Notes: a model not told the origin generated them from the sequence alone. Counted from the first letter of the stretch, positions 32,634 through 41,667 are shown. The stretch is DNA of 64,000 bases from Candidatus Nitrosocosmicus sp. (GCA_031177355.1 JAPSGR010000001.1:1-64000), one strand, 5' to 3'. Program-made: numbers and translations.

Positions 32634-34208
32634 TTATAGTTTAGAGGGCATTGGAGCCGTTACGGAACGTGGTCTAACGTATTTTGCAACAATATCCTCG
32701 GCCGGTTTTCCCTCAAATAAGCCCTTTGATAATCCTCGCAAATACTTCATAATTGCCCAGGTTCCGAATTTGATTAAGAGTGCCATAAATATCTTCATAG
32801 CAGGTCCATATGACTTGTTCCTGATAATTATCGGAATTATATCGCTAATTACCCTAAGATTATGCTGCCAGCATGTCCAAAACAATGCAAATTGAGATTC
32901 ATTAAGGTTGCCAAAATGCATAGAATTTTTCTCTGAAAAGTCTTGATATAATAAAGGAGCAACTAATCCTCTCATGTTCATTTGTTTGAAATCCTGGATC
33001 AAATCTATAGTGTATTGAGTCTCATCTGGCGTCTCGTCAGGCCAGCCTATTATCAATGTAAGAGCAGGAAACCAATGATTCTGATTTAGAATTCTACATC
33101 CTTCCCTTACTACCGAACCCCATTCATCTGGTTGATACGGTCTCGTCTTGACACCTAAATGCTTCTTTACCATACGAGGTGCCACTGTTTCTACCCCCAA
33201 ATTCGTCGCAAGCCATCGACCATTGTTTTCCATATCATTGATTTGAGAAATTCTCTTAATGAGATCAGGCGAAGACGCGACTGCTGATAAGGTCATATGA
33301 GTAGTTCCAACAAAGTTAGCGCCAACGGACTTTAACCCCTTCCACACATCCAAAATTGCATCTTGGTTAGGGATAAAATCTTTATTATCGCATCCGTATA
33401 GCAGCATTTCATCAGACTGAAGCCATATAGAGTCAAATCCATATTTTATGTTGATTTTTGCCTCTTGTTGTAATCTTTCTAGCGGTATATCTTTCTTTGA
33501 GCGCTTGTTTACATCGCAAAAATCACATCCACGACCACAACCTCGCATGGCTTCTATGAGAGAATTAATTGTTGGTCCTTTGATTACTGGAATATTTTCA
33601 ATATTTCGAACAAATGTATGAAGTAGCTCTGGTGCGTCACCTGCTTCTAGATCATGAAATAAATCTAATGCTAATTCGTCAGCTTCACCTATAACTACGG
33701 TGTCTATTCCATGGATTTTCATTCTTTCTGGTTTTGCCAACTCCCAAGAGCCATTTCCACCCACAACTACTTTGAAATCATATTTTTTCTTAAGCTGGAT
33801 TATTGATGCACACATCTTTTTAAATTTCATAGCTACGTAAGACAATTTTTCGGGAGACATTGTGGTAGTAACTGGGGCCATACCTAATGGATCCATAACA
33901 TTTATTCCCACAACCTTGGTTTGTGGACCTATGCACTTGTCTAACATTTCAGGATGGGCTAAGAATACTTCATTCTTATCGTATTCTCTTGTTAACGCAC
34001 TCTCGATTCTTCGCAATCCGCATTGAGCCACTTTGACTTCACCAGTATTCTTATCCGTTTCGACACTGGGACAAAATAATTTATCAAAAACAAATTCAGG
34101 AACTAATTCGTAAGGACCACATGCTATAAAGCCATAAAGAAAATTACCTCGATAATTAGTCATCAAACTACGATCAGCAGTTAGAACAATTCTTTTACCA
34201 GCAACCAT
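32634..34208 (-). CDS. B12-binding radical SAM protein, possibly GDGT ring synthase (Grs)-like
   Basis: A 524-residue protein. The N-terminal 200 residues form a Rossmann-like domain of the B12-binding type, though no DxHxxG is obvious (KVVVGGNGSWEL, VVIGEADELALDLF). The radical SAM cluster is C224-x3-C228-x2-C231 (MRGCGRGCDFC), followed by VNKRSKKDIPLERL and a C-terminal 150-residue extension. The start, IVLTADRSLMTNYRGNFLYGFIACGP, and GINVMDPLGMAPVT recall archaeal B12-radical SAM enzymes that act on tetraether lipids, such as GrsA/GrsB. This is from memory of the family and is an inference. Lipid modification would fit a thaumarchaeon making crenarchaeol. Other substrates are possible. Confidence 0.6.
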   Translation of the reverse strand: MVAGKRIVLTADRSLMTNYRGNFLYGFIACGPYELVPEFVFDKLFCPSVETDKNTGEVKVAQCGLRRIESALTREYDKNEVFLAHPEMLDKCIGPQTKVVGINVMDPLGMAPVTTTMSPEKLSYVAMKFKKMCASIIQLKKKYDFKVVVGGNGSWELAKPERMKIHGIDTVVIGEADELALDLFHDLEAGDAPELLHTFVRNIENIPVIKGPTINSLIEAMRGCGRGCDFCDVNKRSKKDIPLERLQQEAKINIKYGFDSIWLQSDEMLLYGCDNKDFIPNQDAILDVWKGLKSVGANFVGTTHMTLSAVASSPDLIKRISQINDMENNGRWLATNLGVETVAPRMVKKHLGVKTRPYQPDEWGSVVREGCRILNQNHWFPALTLIIGWPDETPDETQYTIDLIQDFKQMNMRGLVAPLLYQDFSEKNSMHFGNLNESQFALFWTCWQHNLRVISDIIPIIIRNKSYGPAMKIFMALLIKFGTWAIMKYLRGLSKGLFEGKPAEDIVAKYVRPRSVTAPMPSKL

Positions 34209-34308
34209 CTTTTAATCTATATCCTCCTTTAATTAAAAGACGTGGGTATAAAATTATTTTCATAGCATTTAGAGTATGCTGAGTATGACTTTCAATTCGA
34301 TCCAATTT

Positions 34309-34734
34309 CTAATAAAGACCTCGTCTTCTTCCCTTTAATATAATCGATTTTAATTGACGATGATCAAGTATTGATAATGCCTCTTGATAAGTAGTCCATT
34401 TGAAGCCCTCATGCTCATTTGAGATAACAACTTCTCTTACAGGAGTTGTAGCAAAATAGAACTTAACTTCCTTTTCAGACCTGATTCCGTCTGCCCGAAA
34501 GTACTTGTACTGAATTTTACCAATATATTGGTGGATATCCAAGTCAACTATCCCCGTCTCTTCTTGCACTTCTCTTTGTAATGTCTGAATTTCATTCTCG
34601 CCCCTCTCTTTGTGACCTTGGGGGAATCCCCAGAATCCCCGCTTATTTCTCAAAAGGAGAAACTCCGAATGATCCTTATTGAATTCCGTTGATTGATATC
34701 TTATTATTCCACCAACTGAAAGCTCTATCGTCAC
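34309..34734 (-). CDS. Nudix hydrolase (Ap4A-hydrolase-like)
   Basis: A 141-residue protein. The Nudix box is complete: G-x5-E-x7-RE-x2-EE-x-G as GHKERGENEIQTLQREVQEETGI, at about residues 40-62. FLLLRNKRGFWGFPQGHKERGE before it is typical of archaeal bis(5'-nucleosyl)-tetraphosphatases, which remove signalling or toxic dinucleotides; other nucleoside diphosphate derivatives are possible. The end FKWTTYQEALSILDHRQLKSIL matches the same subgroup. The start is ATG 34734. It lies 100 bp downstream of the radical SAM gene, on the same strand. Confidence 0.9.
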   Translation of the reverse strand: MTIELSVGGIIRYQSTEFNKDHSEFLLLRNKRGFWGFPQGHKERGENEIQTLQREVQEETGIVDLDIHQYIGKIQYKYFRADGIRSEKEVKFYFATTPVREVVISNEHEGFKWTTYQEALSILDHRQLKSIILKGRRRGLY

Positions 34735-34996
34735 TCTTCTCTATCCCAATTACGTAAATTGTAATTTAATAAATATAATATTGTTTCTATATCCGTTGCT
34801 TATGATGTCCATTTATTTTAGGTTTATCCTCATTTTAAACTATCCCGAAGAGTAGCAAAAATCCAGTGATTTCTTATTTAATTAATAAACTTTGACCTTA
34901 TTATTTATGAATTTATAAAATCATGAATTTTACATCGCAATTAATCTATTATTATTTATCACAGATGTAATAAAATTATAAAAATTTAGCTAAATA

Positions 34997-35326
34997 TTAC
35001 GAGCTGATTTGGCCAATAGCCGCATCAGCTATGGTGTCACGCTTTGGAGAAATTACAATGAAGTAGTTTTTGTCAGCTCTTTCCATCACACTCACTAATT
35101 TTTGTTTTTTTGCCGAGATGTCAAATTCATACATACCTTGTTCCATCTTTCCTTTAGTATATATCATCAATAACGTCTCTCCGGACAATGGAGTAATCGG
35201 TACCATTGAAAAAACATATCCTTTGTATGAACTAATTGGAAGTATCTGCTTCATATAGGGAGCTACCGAAACCAAGTAAACCAGTACATCCTCAATGGTT
35301 TCAAACTCTTCAAATTCAAATTTCAT
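34997..35326 (-). CDS. Conserved-type hypothetical protein (109 aa)
   Basis: A soluble protein with alternating strands and helices: EFETIEDVLVYLVSVAPYMKQILPISSYKGYVFSMVPITPLSGETLLMIYTKGKMEQGMYEFDIS... No Cys. The pattern could be a roadblock-like or small alpha/beta domain, but I cannot assign a family. It is 54 bp from the downstream end of the ferredoxin reductase-like gene and on the same strand, so they may form an operon. The start is ATG 35326. Confidence 0.6.
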   Translation of the reverse strand: MKFEFEEFETIEDVLVYLVSVAPYMKQILPISSYKGYVFSMVPITPLSGETLLMIYTKGKMEQGMYEFDISAKKQKLVSVMERADKNYFIVISPKRDTIADAAIGQISS

Positions 35327-35380
35327 GTATGTAAAGTATTTAGATTGAGGTTAAATAAACTTTATAAAAACAAAGAGAAT

Positions 35381-36223
35381 TTAACCGTAAGACTCGAATT
35401 TTACGTCAAATGTTCCATCCTTTCTCTTGTTCCTCTCTGTTACAAAACCCTTCGGAACTAAAGAATCAAGCACACCATCTACAGTCCCTTGCCATCCGCA
35501 AACATAAAATGAGGTGTTTTCTGGAGTAATTTTTTCGCCAACGAGCTCCTCTAACGGCGATTTATCTCTGCCTGGTTTGGGTCTCAAGAATGTTTCAACT
35601 CTTCCTTTATGACCATTCCATGACCTGTTAAACCATTCTTGGGGTCTACTTATGCTTGCACGATATCGGAAATTCCAATCGTTACTGCCCTTATCTAAGC
35701 TCTCTTCCTCCAACTCTGTAAGTAATTCCCTATAGCTAAGTTCATCCACATAACTGGCTCCATGTAAAACTATTATTTGCCTTTTGCTCCCTTTCGATTT
35801 TAGGTGTAATGAATAGGATATAAAGGGCGCCAGTCCCGTTCCTCCGCCTATGAGAACTAGTCGTCTATTATCTGGGGTACCATCCGGCATTTTTTCATTA
35901 ATTGTAAATATACCCGTCGGTTTGACCCAGCTAATCTCATCACCTTCTTTCTTGTTAAATAATTCCGTGGTAAGTCTGCCGGGTAATGGCTTTTTAACCC
36001 AGCGGACAATAAGTTCAAAATATTTTTTTTGTTCCGGTGGTGAAGCTATCGAATATGCTCTTCTTATAACTTTACCCTCTTTAGGTACGTTTAAACCTAA
36101 AGTCACGAACTGACCTGGTTTAAAATCCGGAATTTGACCTTCATTTGGTTTTATGTGAAAAATCGCAAGATCTTCCTTTAAAACTCTAATATAAGAAACC
36201 GTTGCCTTATTATCAACTACCAT
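35381..36223 (-). CDS. fpr: Ferredoxin--NADP reductase-like flavoprotein
   Basis: A 280-residue protein of the FNR superfamily. The FAD-binding motif is RRAYSIAS (R55, Y57, S58) and a second FAD segment is LPGRLTTELF. The NAD(P)-binding motif is LIGGGTGLAPFISY at about 123-136. The end FYVCGWQGTVDGVLDSLVPKGFVTE matches the Fpr C-terminal strand-helix. It passes electrons between reduced ferredoxin and NAD(P)H. Complex I in this window lacks the NADH module, so such a reductase may connect the pyridine nucleotide and ferredoxin pools. The start is ATG 36223. Confidence 0.85.
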   Translation of the reverse strand: MVVDNKATVSYIRVLKEDLAIFHIKPNEGQIPDFKPGQFVTLGLNVPKEGKVIRRAYSIASPPEQKKYFELIVRWVKKPLPGRLTTELFNKKEGDEISWVKPTGIFTINEKMPDGTPDNRRLVLIGGGTGLAPFISYSLHLKSKGSKRQIIVLHGASYVDELSYRELLTELEEESLDKGSNDWNFRYRASISRPQEWFNRSWNGHKGRVETFLRPKPGRDKSPLEELVGEKITPENTSFYVCGWQGTVDGVLDSLVPKGFVTERNKRKDGTFDVKFESYG

Positions 36224-36717
36224 AATAATCTCTGTTTTAAGCCAAGTTAGTTAAATATTTTGTTCTGAGGACAACAAAACTTCCGAGGACATTAGTGTGA
36301 ATTTTATATTCTGTTGTAACGCATGTGCAAATAAATCTGTCTGTGTGCGTGTTAAAAGATCAATTAAATTTCTTTATTATATTGTAATAAGGTGAACCTT
36401 TATGCCTTTCTATACATTTTTGACAGATTGATTTTTCACCATATTTTTTATGACAAGGACAATCACATATCGAACTTATGTTGGCACCCAAACATTATTT
36501 ATTATGGTTGTCTGAAACATATAAATTGTTATTTATGAATTATATACTAAATTGATCTAACGATGCTGTATTGATCAAGAAAAAAGCATGGACGATTTGT
36601 TTTAATGCTAAGACTTTTATGTAGTGATTAACTGCATCATGAATTTTTCATAGTAAATTCTACTGTCCCATTGTCGTATTGTATATATTGTAGTATGGAT
36701 GCCTTTTACTTATTAAA
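36224..36717. other. Intergenic region holding one small gene
   Basis: About 490 bp. It contains the small Cys-rich gene 36360-36491 on the minus strand. The rest is AT-rich with no further frame. Confidence 0.5.
36360..36491 (-). CDS. Small Cys-rich zinc-binding-like protein (43 aa)
   Basis: TTG at 36491 to TGA at 36360-36362 encodes 43 residues containing CDCPCHKKYGEKSICQKCIERH: C-x-C-x-C-H, then C-x2-C-x3-H. This is dense enough to fold around one or two zinc ions. The start lies after an in-frame TAA, and a TTTATATG box sits about 30 bp upstream. It is short, so some doubt remains, but random sequence rarely gives this Cys/His spacing. No named family; a nucleic-acid-binding micro-protein is one possibility. 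Confidence 0.5.
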   Translation of the reverse strand: MGANISSICDCPCHKKYGEKSICQKCIERHKGSPYYNIIKKFN

Positions 36718-37371
36718 TTGCCAGAGTCGTTGAACCTTCTTATTTCTGAGGTCACCCTATCTTCAAATCCATGCAAAAAACTATTAGAATTTGATGGAAT
36801 TGCAACAAACAGGCTGGTGATGCGCGAGCAAACAGGAAAGGTGTTATTAACTTGTAAGAATGTACGCGCACTTAAAGACAAGATAAAAAGTATAGGAACT
36901 TCTATTACTATAATTAAGAACCTTGATGAATACCAGTATTTGATTTGTAAATATGTACCCAATTTGAGTGATCAGAACATATTCAAATTTAAATTTCAGA
37001 AAATACGTTTGCTAATTTTTCTTTTTTTAAAAAAGTTTGCTAATATTCTTCTTGAAAGTGAAAGTAAAGCTCATGGTCTACTAAACGAATTGAATAAAAC
37101 AGGAAATGGGATACTTTTGGAAATCTCGGAATTAATTCAGATTTTTCGAGAAAATTCAGTTGTTGAAACTCTCAATATTGATACATCTAAAAGTATTGAA
37201 AGTCAAATTAATCTCAAGTCTGATCACTTTGTCACCTTCAATTATACTGAAAAGGAGATTAACAAAATTTTATTTTCTATTTATGGCTTTAGTTATCTAG
37301 ATAAAAAAGTTGAAAATGGAGGTGATTACTATTATGATGATGATAATCACAATAGTAATTACGCCAATTAA
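36718..37371 (+). CDS. Hypothetical protein (217 aa)
   Basis: A mostly soluble, helical protein with a hydrophobic-basic stretch FKFQKIRLLIFLFLKKFANILLE at about 97-118 and an acidic, Asn/Tyr-rich C-terminal tail (DYYYDDDNHNSNYAN). Two Cys are isolated. Not recognised. The start TTG 36718 is the best available. Its 3' end overlaps the convergent peroxiredoxin gene by 4 bp. Confidence 0.45.
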   Translation: MPESLNLLISEVTLSSNPCKKLLEFDGIATNRLVMREQTGKVLLTCKNVRALKDKIKSIGTSITIIKNLDEYQYLICKYVPNLSDQNIFKFKFQKIRLLIFLFLKKFANILLESESKAHGLLNELNKTGNGILLEISELIQIFRENSVVETLNIDTSKSIESQINLKSDHFVTFNYTEKEINKILFSIYGFSYLDKKVENGGDYYYDDDNHNSNYAN

Positions 37372-37871
37372 TGAAGGCTATTTAAGAATTCTAAAACTTC
37401 TTTAGAGTGACCCTTAGGCTTGACCTTATCATAGATCTTTACTATTTTTCCACTTTTGTCAATAAGGAACGTTGACCGGCTAACTCCATAATATTCTTTG
37501 CCCATAAAATTTTTTAATCCAAATACTCCATACTTATTTGAAATCTCATTTTGCGAATCCGATGCGAGCATATATGGAATTTTCATTTTTTCACGAAACT
37601 TAATGTGTGATTCATGGCTGTCTGGGCTTATTCCGATGACTTCGATCTCGGCCTTTTTAAACTGATCATAATCGAGACTAAATTCTTCAGCCTCTATAGT
37701 ACATCCGGGTGTAAAATCCTTTGGATAAAAGTATACGACTAATTTTTTCTTTCCTATTAGATCTGAAAGTTGAAAAACTTTACCTTGGCCATCTTGAAAT
37801 TCAAAATTAAAAGGTTCATCTCCTTCCTTTATCTTTATCCCTCCTGTCAATGTATTTCTTTTCTCTTCCAT
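37368..37871 (-). CDS. bcp: 1-Cys peroxiredoxin (Bcp/PrxQ-like)
   Basis: A 167-residue protein that reduces hydroperoxides. The peroxidatic Cys is C57 in KDFTPGCTIEAEEF, and R119-like and Thr/Pro contacts follow the family (SRSTFLIDKSGKIVK). There is no other Cys, so it lacks the usual C-x4-C resolving Cys of PrxQ and must be regenerated by another thiol, plausibly the TlpA-like thioredoxin encoded 76 bp upstream on the same strand. The start is ATG 37871. Confidence 0.9.
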   Translation of the reverse strand: MEEKRNTLTGGIKIKEGDEPFNFEFQDGQGKVFQLSDLIGKKKLVVYFYPKDFTPGCTIEAEEFSLDYDQFKKAEIEVIGISPDSHESHIKFREKMKIPYMLASDSQNEISNKYGVFGLKNFMGKEYYGVSRSTFLIDKSGKIVKIYDKVKPKGHSKEVLEFLNSLH

Positions 37872-37947
37872 GTTCAGAATTAAAATACTGGCATCTCTTA
37901 TTATCTTGTCTCTTTACAGAGCTAGTGATATCTCTATTAAACGAATT

Positions 37948-39024
37948 CTATCCAAATACAAAAGTGTAAAAATAGAAATTGTCGGTCTTTGGAAATATCT
38001 CTAGTTTATGAGATTCTGGATTTTGAGAATTAACGATATTCATTATAAAAGGCCATGTAATATCGACAGAGCTAATGCCATCGATTCGTTTGGAATGATA
38101 TCCCATCTGATCTTCTTGCAAATATTTGCCATCAAGCATGATTTCTGCTGCAGCTGGTTTTCCATCGGTAGACCCGGTTATGATGTTTACATGCGATGCA
38201 GAATTATAATTGAAAACAATAGAGGGATTTTTTTCCTTATTGTCAAATGATACTCCTATTCCTTCCTTTCCCCAGAACCATTTACCCTTTAGATAAGGAA
38301 CATTATCCATAATATGAGAGGTCTCACTAAAAATGTTGTATTCATCAAACTTAATCTTTTGATTGTTTCCAAATCGTCTAAGTCGAGTGTACCCTACACA
38401 GATTTCCGGTGCCATGCCAGGGAAATGCATCCCGTACATCTTTGTTATGTTATTGCGTTCATTACTAATTTGGATATTGTTATTGTGGTTATCTATGTTT
38501 AAATTTGCGGAACCTTCATGATCAGAAACGGTTTGTTCTGTTAAACTACTCTTATTTTCAATGGTTGATGCATTAGGAATATCTAGTAGATCAGCCAGTG
38601 CCTCATCAAAATCAGTAACTGTACCATAGCCGGGATGCTCATATCTGACAAATCCATCCCTATCTATCAGGATGTGTTTGGGCCAATATGAATTTCCGTA
38701 TATCTCCCATGTTTTGTTATTCGTGTCAAACCCAGTTAATGTATTGATGTCATACATCCTAAGTGCATTTTGGATATTTTCTTCTTTTTTTGCAAATTCA
38801 TATTCTGCAGAATGTATACCTACTACCTCCAGACCTTCGTTATGATATTTTCTTCTTAATTCATCTATAGTGGGGATTGTTCTTAGACAAAATACACAGG
38901 TATAAGTCCAGAAATCTAGCAATATTACTTTACCCTTTAATTCTTTTATCGAGTGTACCAAATCGTCACTCCATTTTTTAATTTCTTTATAATCAGGAGC
39001 AGGAGTTGCTGGAATAATATTCAT
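37948..39024 (-). CDS. TlpA-like thioredoxin with a DipZ-type C-terminal domain
   Basis: A 358-residue protein. The thioredoxin/redoxin domain covers about residues 1-150: FWTYTCVFCLRTIP with active-site C43-x2-C46, then SYWPKHILIDRDGFVRYEHPGYG with the cis-Pro. The second part (from about 200: MHFPGMAPEICVGYTRLRRFG...) matches the beta-rich C-terminal domain found behind thioredoxin in DipZ-like proteins. There is no signal peptide, so it is cytoplasmic here, unlike most TlpA/DipZ. Probably reduces protein disulfides or the neighbouring peroxiredoxin. The start is ATG 39024. Confidence 0.8.
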   Translation of the reverse strand: MNIIPATPAPDYKEIKKWSDDLVHSIKELKGKVILLDFWTYTCVFCLRTIPTIDELRRKYHNEGLEVVGIHSAEYEFAKKEENIQNALRMYDINTLTGFDTNNKTWEIYGNSYWPKHILIDRDGFVRYEHPGYGTVTDFDEALADLLDIPNASTIENKSSLTEQTVSDHEGSANLNIDNHNNNIQISNERNNITKMYGMHFPGMAPEICVGYTRLRRFGNNQKIKFDEYNIFSETSHIMDNVPYLKGKWFWGKEGIGVSFDNKEKNPSIVFNYNSASHVNIITGSTDGKPAAAEIMLDGKYLQEDQMGYHSKRIDGISSVDITWPFIMNIVNSQNPESHKLEIFPKTDNFYFYTFVFG

Positions 39025-39096
39025 GATTTAAGCAAATTATTCAAATGTTTGTAATTTATTCTTACTTTATTTCAGAGCTATATCCAAGAGTACAAA

Positions 39097-39181
39097 TGCG
39101 GGAGATGGGATTTGAACCCACGAACCCCTAAGGGATAAGGCCCTCAACCTTACGCCTTTGGCCAAGCTGGGCGACTCCCGC
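39097..39181 (-). tRNA. tRNA-Leu (GAG)
   Basis: On the minus strand the acceptor GCGGGAG pairs with CTCCCGC, with discriminator A at 39097. The anticodon stem TAAGG/CCTTA encloses TTGAGGG, giving anticodon GAG. There is a long variable arm (CCCTTAGGGG region) as in class II tRNA-Leu, and the T-arm is GTGGG-TTCAAAT-CCCAT. Length 85 nt, no intron, CCA not encoded. Confidence 0.95.
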
Positions 39182-39278
39182 TTTAGAACTTTATTCTTTG
39201 ACCTATAATTTGAATATTCCCACTAGAATATAGATAGTGGTTGAATGATTTTTATTATGGAGTTCATTTTTTTATACT

Positions 39279-39515
39279 GTGCTTGTTCCGGTAAGATGCT
39301 TTACATGTGGAAAACTGATAGCTAATATTTATAATGAATTTTTAGCACAAGTAAAACAAGGGGAAGAACCAAACGAAGTTATGGATTCTCTAAAAATCAC
39401 AAGATACTGTTGCAGAAGAATGTTTGTATCCAGCGTTGAAACCATTTATCAAGTCATACCATATTATGAAGCTCTCAGGAAAAGACGAGCAGAGATTCAA
39501 TCTGAGATGGAATGA
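39279..39515 (+). CDS. rpoN: DNA-directed RNA polymerase subunit N (Rpb10 homologue)
   Basis: A 78-residue subunit that helps assemble the D-L-N-P platform of archaeal RNA polymerase. The zinc site is C-x2-C near the N-terminus (VPVRCFTCGK) and the paired CC (KITRYCCRRMF), the family signature. The start is GTG 39279. It begins the housekeeping operon; in other archaea rpoN and rpoK precede enolase and rpsB. Here rpoK is absent and enolase starts 6 bp after the stop codon. Confidence 0.95.
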   Translation: MLVPVRCFTCGKLIANIYNEFLAQVKQGEEPNEVMDSLKITRYCCRRMFVSSVETIYQVIPYYEALRKRRAEIQSEME

Positions 39516-39521
39516 TTTTAG

Positions 39522-40772
39522 GTGCCTGAAATAACATCCATAAAGGATAGACTGGTCTTCAATAGCCGCGGCGATAAAACTATTGAAATCGACGTTATAA
39601 CTGATAATCGATACCTGGGGAGGGCCTGTGCCCCATCTGGTGCTAGTGTAGGTATGTTTGAGGCACAGAGCTTTGTCAACAATGATCCAGCAGTAACTTT
39701 ATCTAACTTTAGAAACATAAAGAATAAATTCATAGGTTTAGACTCTTCAAATTTACAAGGCTTACATAATGCAATAAAAGAAGTTGACAAAACTGACAAT
39801 TACTCAAAGATTGGTGGGTCCATTGCATATGCTTTATCTATTGCGAGCATCGATTCAGCTTCCAGATCGATGGATATTCCTTTTTATAAAGTTCTCAATC
39901 CTAAATTAAACTCAGTAGTCCTTCCATATCCTCTAGGTAATATTCTTGGTGGGGGTGCACATGCTGGCCCAGGGACTCCAGATTTACAAGAATTCTTGAT
40001 AACCCCCGTCGTGTCAAAATCTATAGAAGAGGCAATCTCTCTTAATTCAAAAATCCATAAAGAATTAAAGAAAAACATTGAGAAAATCGACCACAAGTTT
40101 ACCTATGGAAAAGGCGATGAAGGGGGTTGGGCTCCTAACATAATTAATGATAAGGCAATTGAATTAGTTGAGAAAGCAATAATTCAATGTGGTTATGATC
40201 CAAAAAGCGAAGTAAGAATGGGAATAGACTTTGCTAGCTCTTCGTTATGGGATGAGAAAAATAGAATTTATACATATTCTCGAGAGGGAATTACAAGAAC
40301 ACCTGAGGAACAGTTAGAATATGCTGCCAATTTAATCAGCAATTATCATTTAATTTATGCTGAAGATCCCCTTCACGAGGAGGATTTTGATAACATGGCC
40401 ATTCTTACAAAAGAACACCCTCGTTGCTTAGTTACTGGAGATGATCTACTAGTAACGAATAAGAAAAGGGTCAAAATTGCGGCTTCCAAAAATGCTTGCT
40501 CCGGCGCAATATTAAAAGTGAATCAAGCAGGAACTCTATATGATGCCATAAATTTTGCTAATGAGTGCAATTCTGATAATATAAAGGTAATTACTTCACA
40601 TAGATCTGGTGAATCTGTTGACAACCATATATCACATATTGCAATAGCTACTACATCTGTTATGATTAAAACAGGTGTGGTTGGAGGAGAGAGAATTTCT
40701 AAGCTTAACGAATTGATAAGAATATCAGAGTATGGTTTAATAGAAGGAATGGCTAAATTGAGCAATGTATAA
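39522..40772 (+). CDS. eno: Enolase (phosphopyruvate hydratase)
   Basis: It interconverts 2-phosphoglycerate and phosphoenolpyruvate in glycolysis and gluconeogenesis. The 416-residue protein has the TIM-barrel landmarks: Mg ligands D in GIDFASSSLWDE, E in AEDPLHEEDFD and D in TGDDLLVTN; the catalytic Lys in LKVNQAGTLYDAI; and SHRSGES contacting the substrate. The N-terminal LVFNSRGDKTIEIDVIT is typical. The start is GTG 39522. The stop overlaps the rpsB start (TAATG). Confidence 0.95.
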   Translation: MPEITSIKDRLVFNSRGDKTIEIDVITDNRYLGRACAPSGASVGMFEAQSFVNNDPAVTLSNFRNIKNKFIGLDSSNLQGLHNAIKEVDKTDNYSKIGGSIAYALSIASIDSASRSMDIPFYKVLNPKLNSVVLPYPLGNILGGGAHAGPGTPDLQEFLITPVVSKSIEEAISLNSKIHKELKKNIEKIDHKFTYGKGDEGGWAPNIINDKAIELVEKAIIQCGYDPKSEVRMGIDFASSSLWDEKNRIYTYSREGITRTPEEQLEYAANLISNYHLIYAEDPLHEEDFDNMAILTKEHPRCLVTGDDLLVTNKKRVKIAASKNACSGAILKVNQAGTLYDAINFANECNSDNIKVITSHRSGESVDNHISHIAIATTSVMIKTGVVGGERISKLNELIRISEYGLIEGMAKLSNV

Positions 40773-41659
40773 TGAAGATGAACTCTGAAGAATTGAATTC
40801 TGCTAACAATTCTAATATCAATAATAATAAAAATTATTCAGATTCTGATGTCGAAAATGAAGAATTACAAAATACACAATTAGATAATGAACGATCAGCA
40901 GAGGAAAAAAATATCGCACAAGATGATCAAAGAGGAGTAAATGAGAATGAGAAATCTGAAAATGAACTTGCTATAGAAGAATCGATCTCTAGCAGTAGCT
41001 CTTCTACATCGTTGGCTGAAACTGAAACTGAACCAGATGCGGAATCCTTGGAAGATCCAAATAATTTGGAGAAAATGATTTTATCTACTGGAATCAGAGT
41101 GGGGACTCCAATTAAGACTAAATTCATGAGTTCTTTTATTACGCGTGCAAACCCTGAAGGATTGTACATACTTGATATAAGTAAAACTCTAGCACGAATT
41201 GACGTTGCTGCCAAGTTTATAGGCAGAACGAATATCTCTAATGTGGCTGTAACATCCGCAAGAGAATATGGTAAGACACCAATTGAAAAATTTTGTGAAC
41301 TAACGGGAGCAAGAGGTATATTCGGGAGATTTATGCCTGGAACTTTTACAAACCCTTCTTTGCCAAAGTATTTAGAGCCTGAAATCGTAATAGTTACTGA
41401 CCCACAAGCAGATGAACAAGCTGTTCTGGAAGCGACGAGAGCTGGAGTACCTGTTATCGCGCTATCCAATAGTGATAATATAACTTCTAAGGTTGATTTG
41501 GTTATACCATCAAACAATAGAGGTAGAAAAGCGCTAGCAACTGTATATTGGCTGTTAACCAAAGAGGTCCTTAAGAAACAAGGAAAAATTAAATCAGACT
41601 CTGAAATGCCATTGAAGATTGATGATTTCGAGGCAAAGTTAGTTGAAGAGTTAATTTGA
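40772..41659 (+). CDS. rpsB: 30S ribosomal protein S2 with acidic N-terminal extension
   Basis: The uS2 domain starts near residue 104 (LEKMILSTGIRVGTPIKTKFMSSFITRANPEGLYILDISKTLARIDVAAKF) and is complete to the C-terminus (NRGRKALATVYWLLTKEVLKKQG). The first 103 residues are disordered and acidic (NNSNINNNKNYSDSDVENEELQ...), rich in Asn, Asp, Glu and Ser. Archaeal S2 is normally about 200-230 residues, so this extension nearly doubles the non-core length. It is in frame and inside the operon, starting at the enolase stop, so it is unlikely to be an annotation error. Confidence 0.95.
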   Translation: MKMNSEELNSANNSNINNNKNYSDSDVENEELQNTQLDNERSAEEKNIAQDDQRGVNENEKSENELAIEESISSSSSSTSLAETETEPDAESLEDPNNLEKMILSTGIRVGTPIKTKFMSSFITRANPEGLYILDISKTLARIDVAAKFIGRTNISNVAVTSAREYGKTPIEKFCELTGARGIFGRFMPGTFTNPSLPKYLEPEIVIVTDPQADEQAVLEATRAGVPVIALSNSDNITSKVDLVIPSNNRGRKALATVYWLLTKEVLKKQGKIKSDSEMPLKIDDFEAKLVEELI

Positions 41660-41667
41660 CTTAACTT

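Noticed and set aside
32602..32895. 97-codon plus-strand frame
   Set aside because: It lies antisense within the 3' end of the radical SAM gene, a convincing enzyme.
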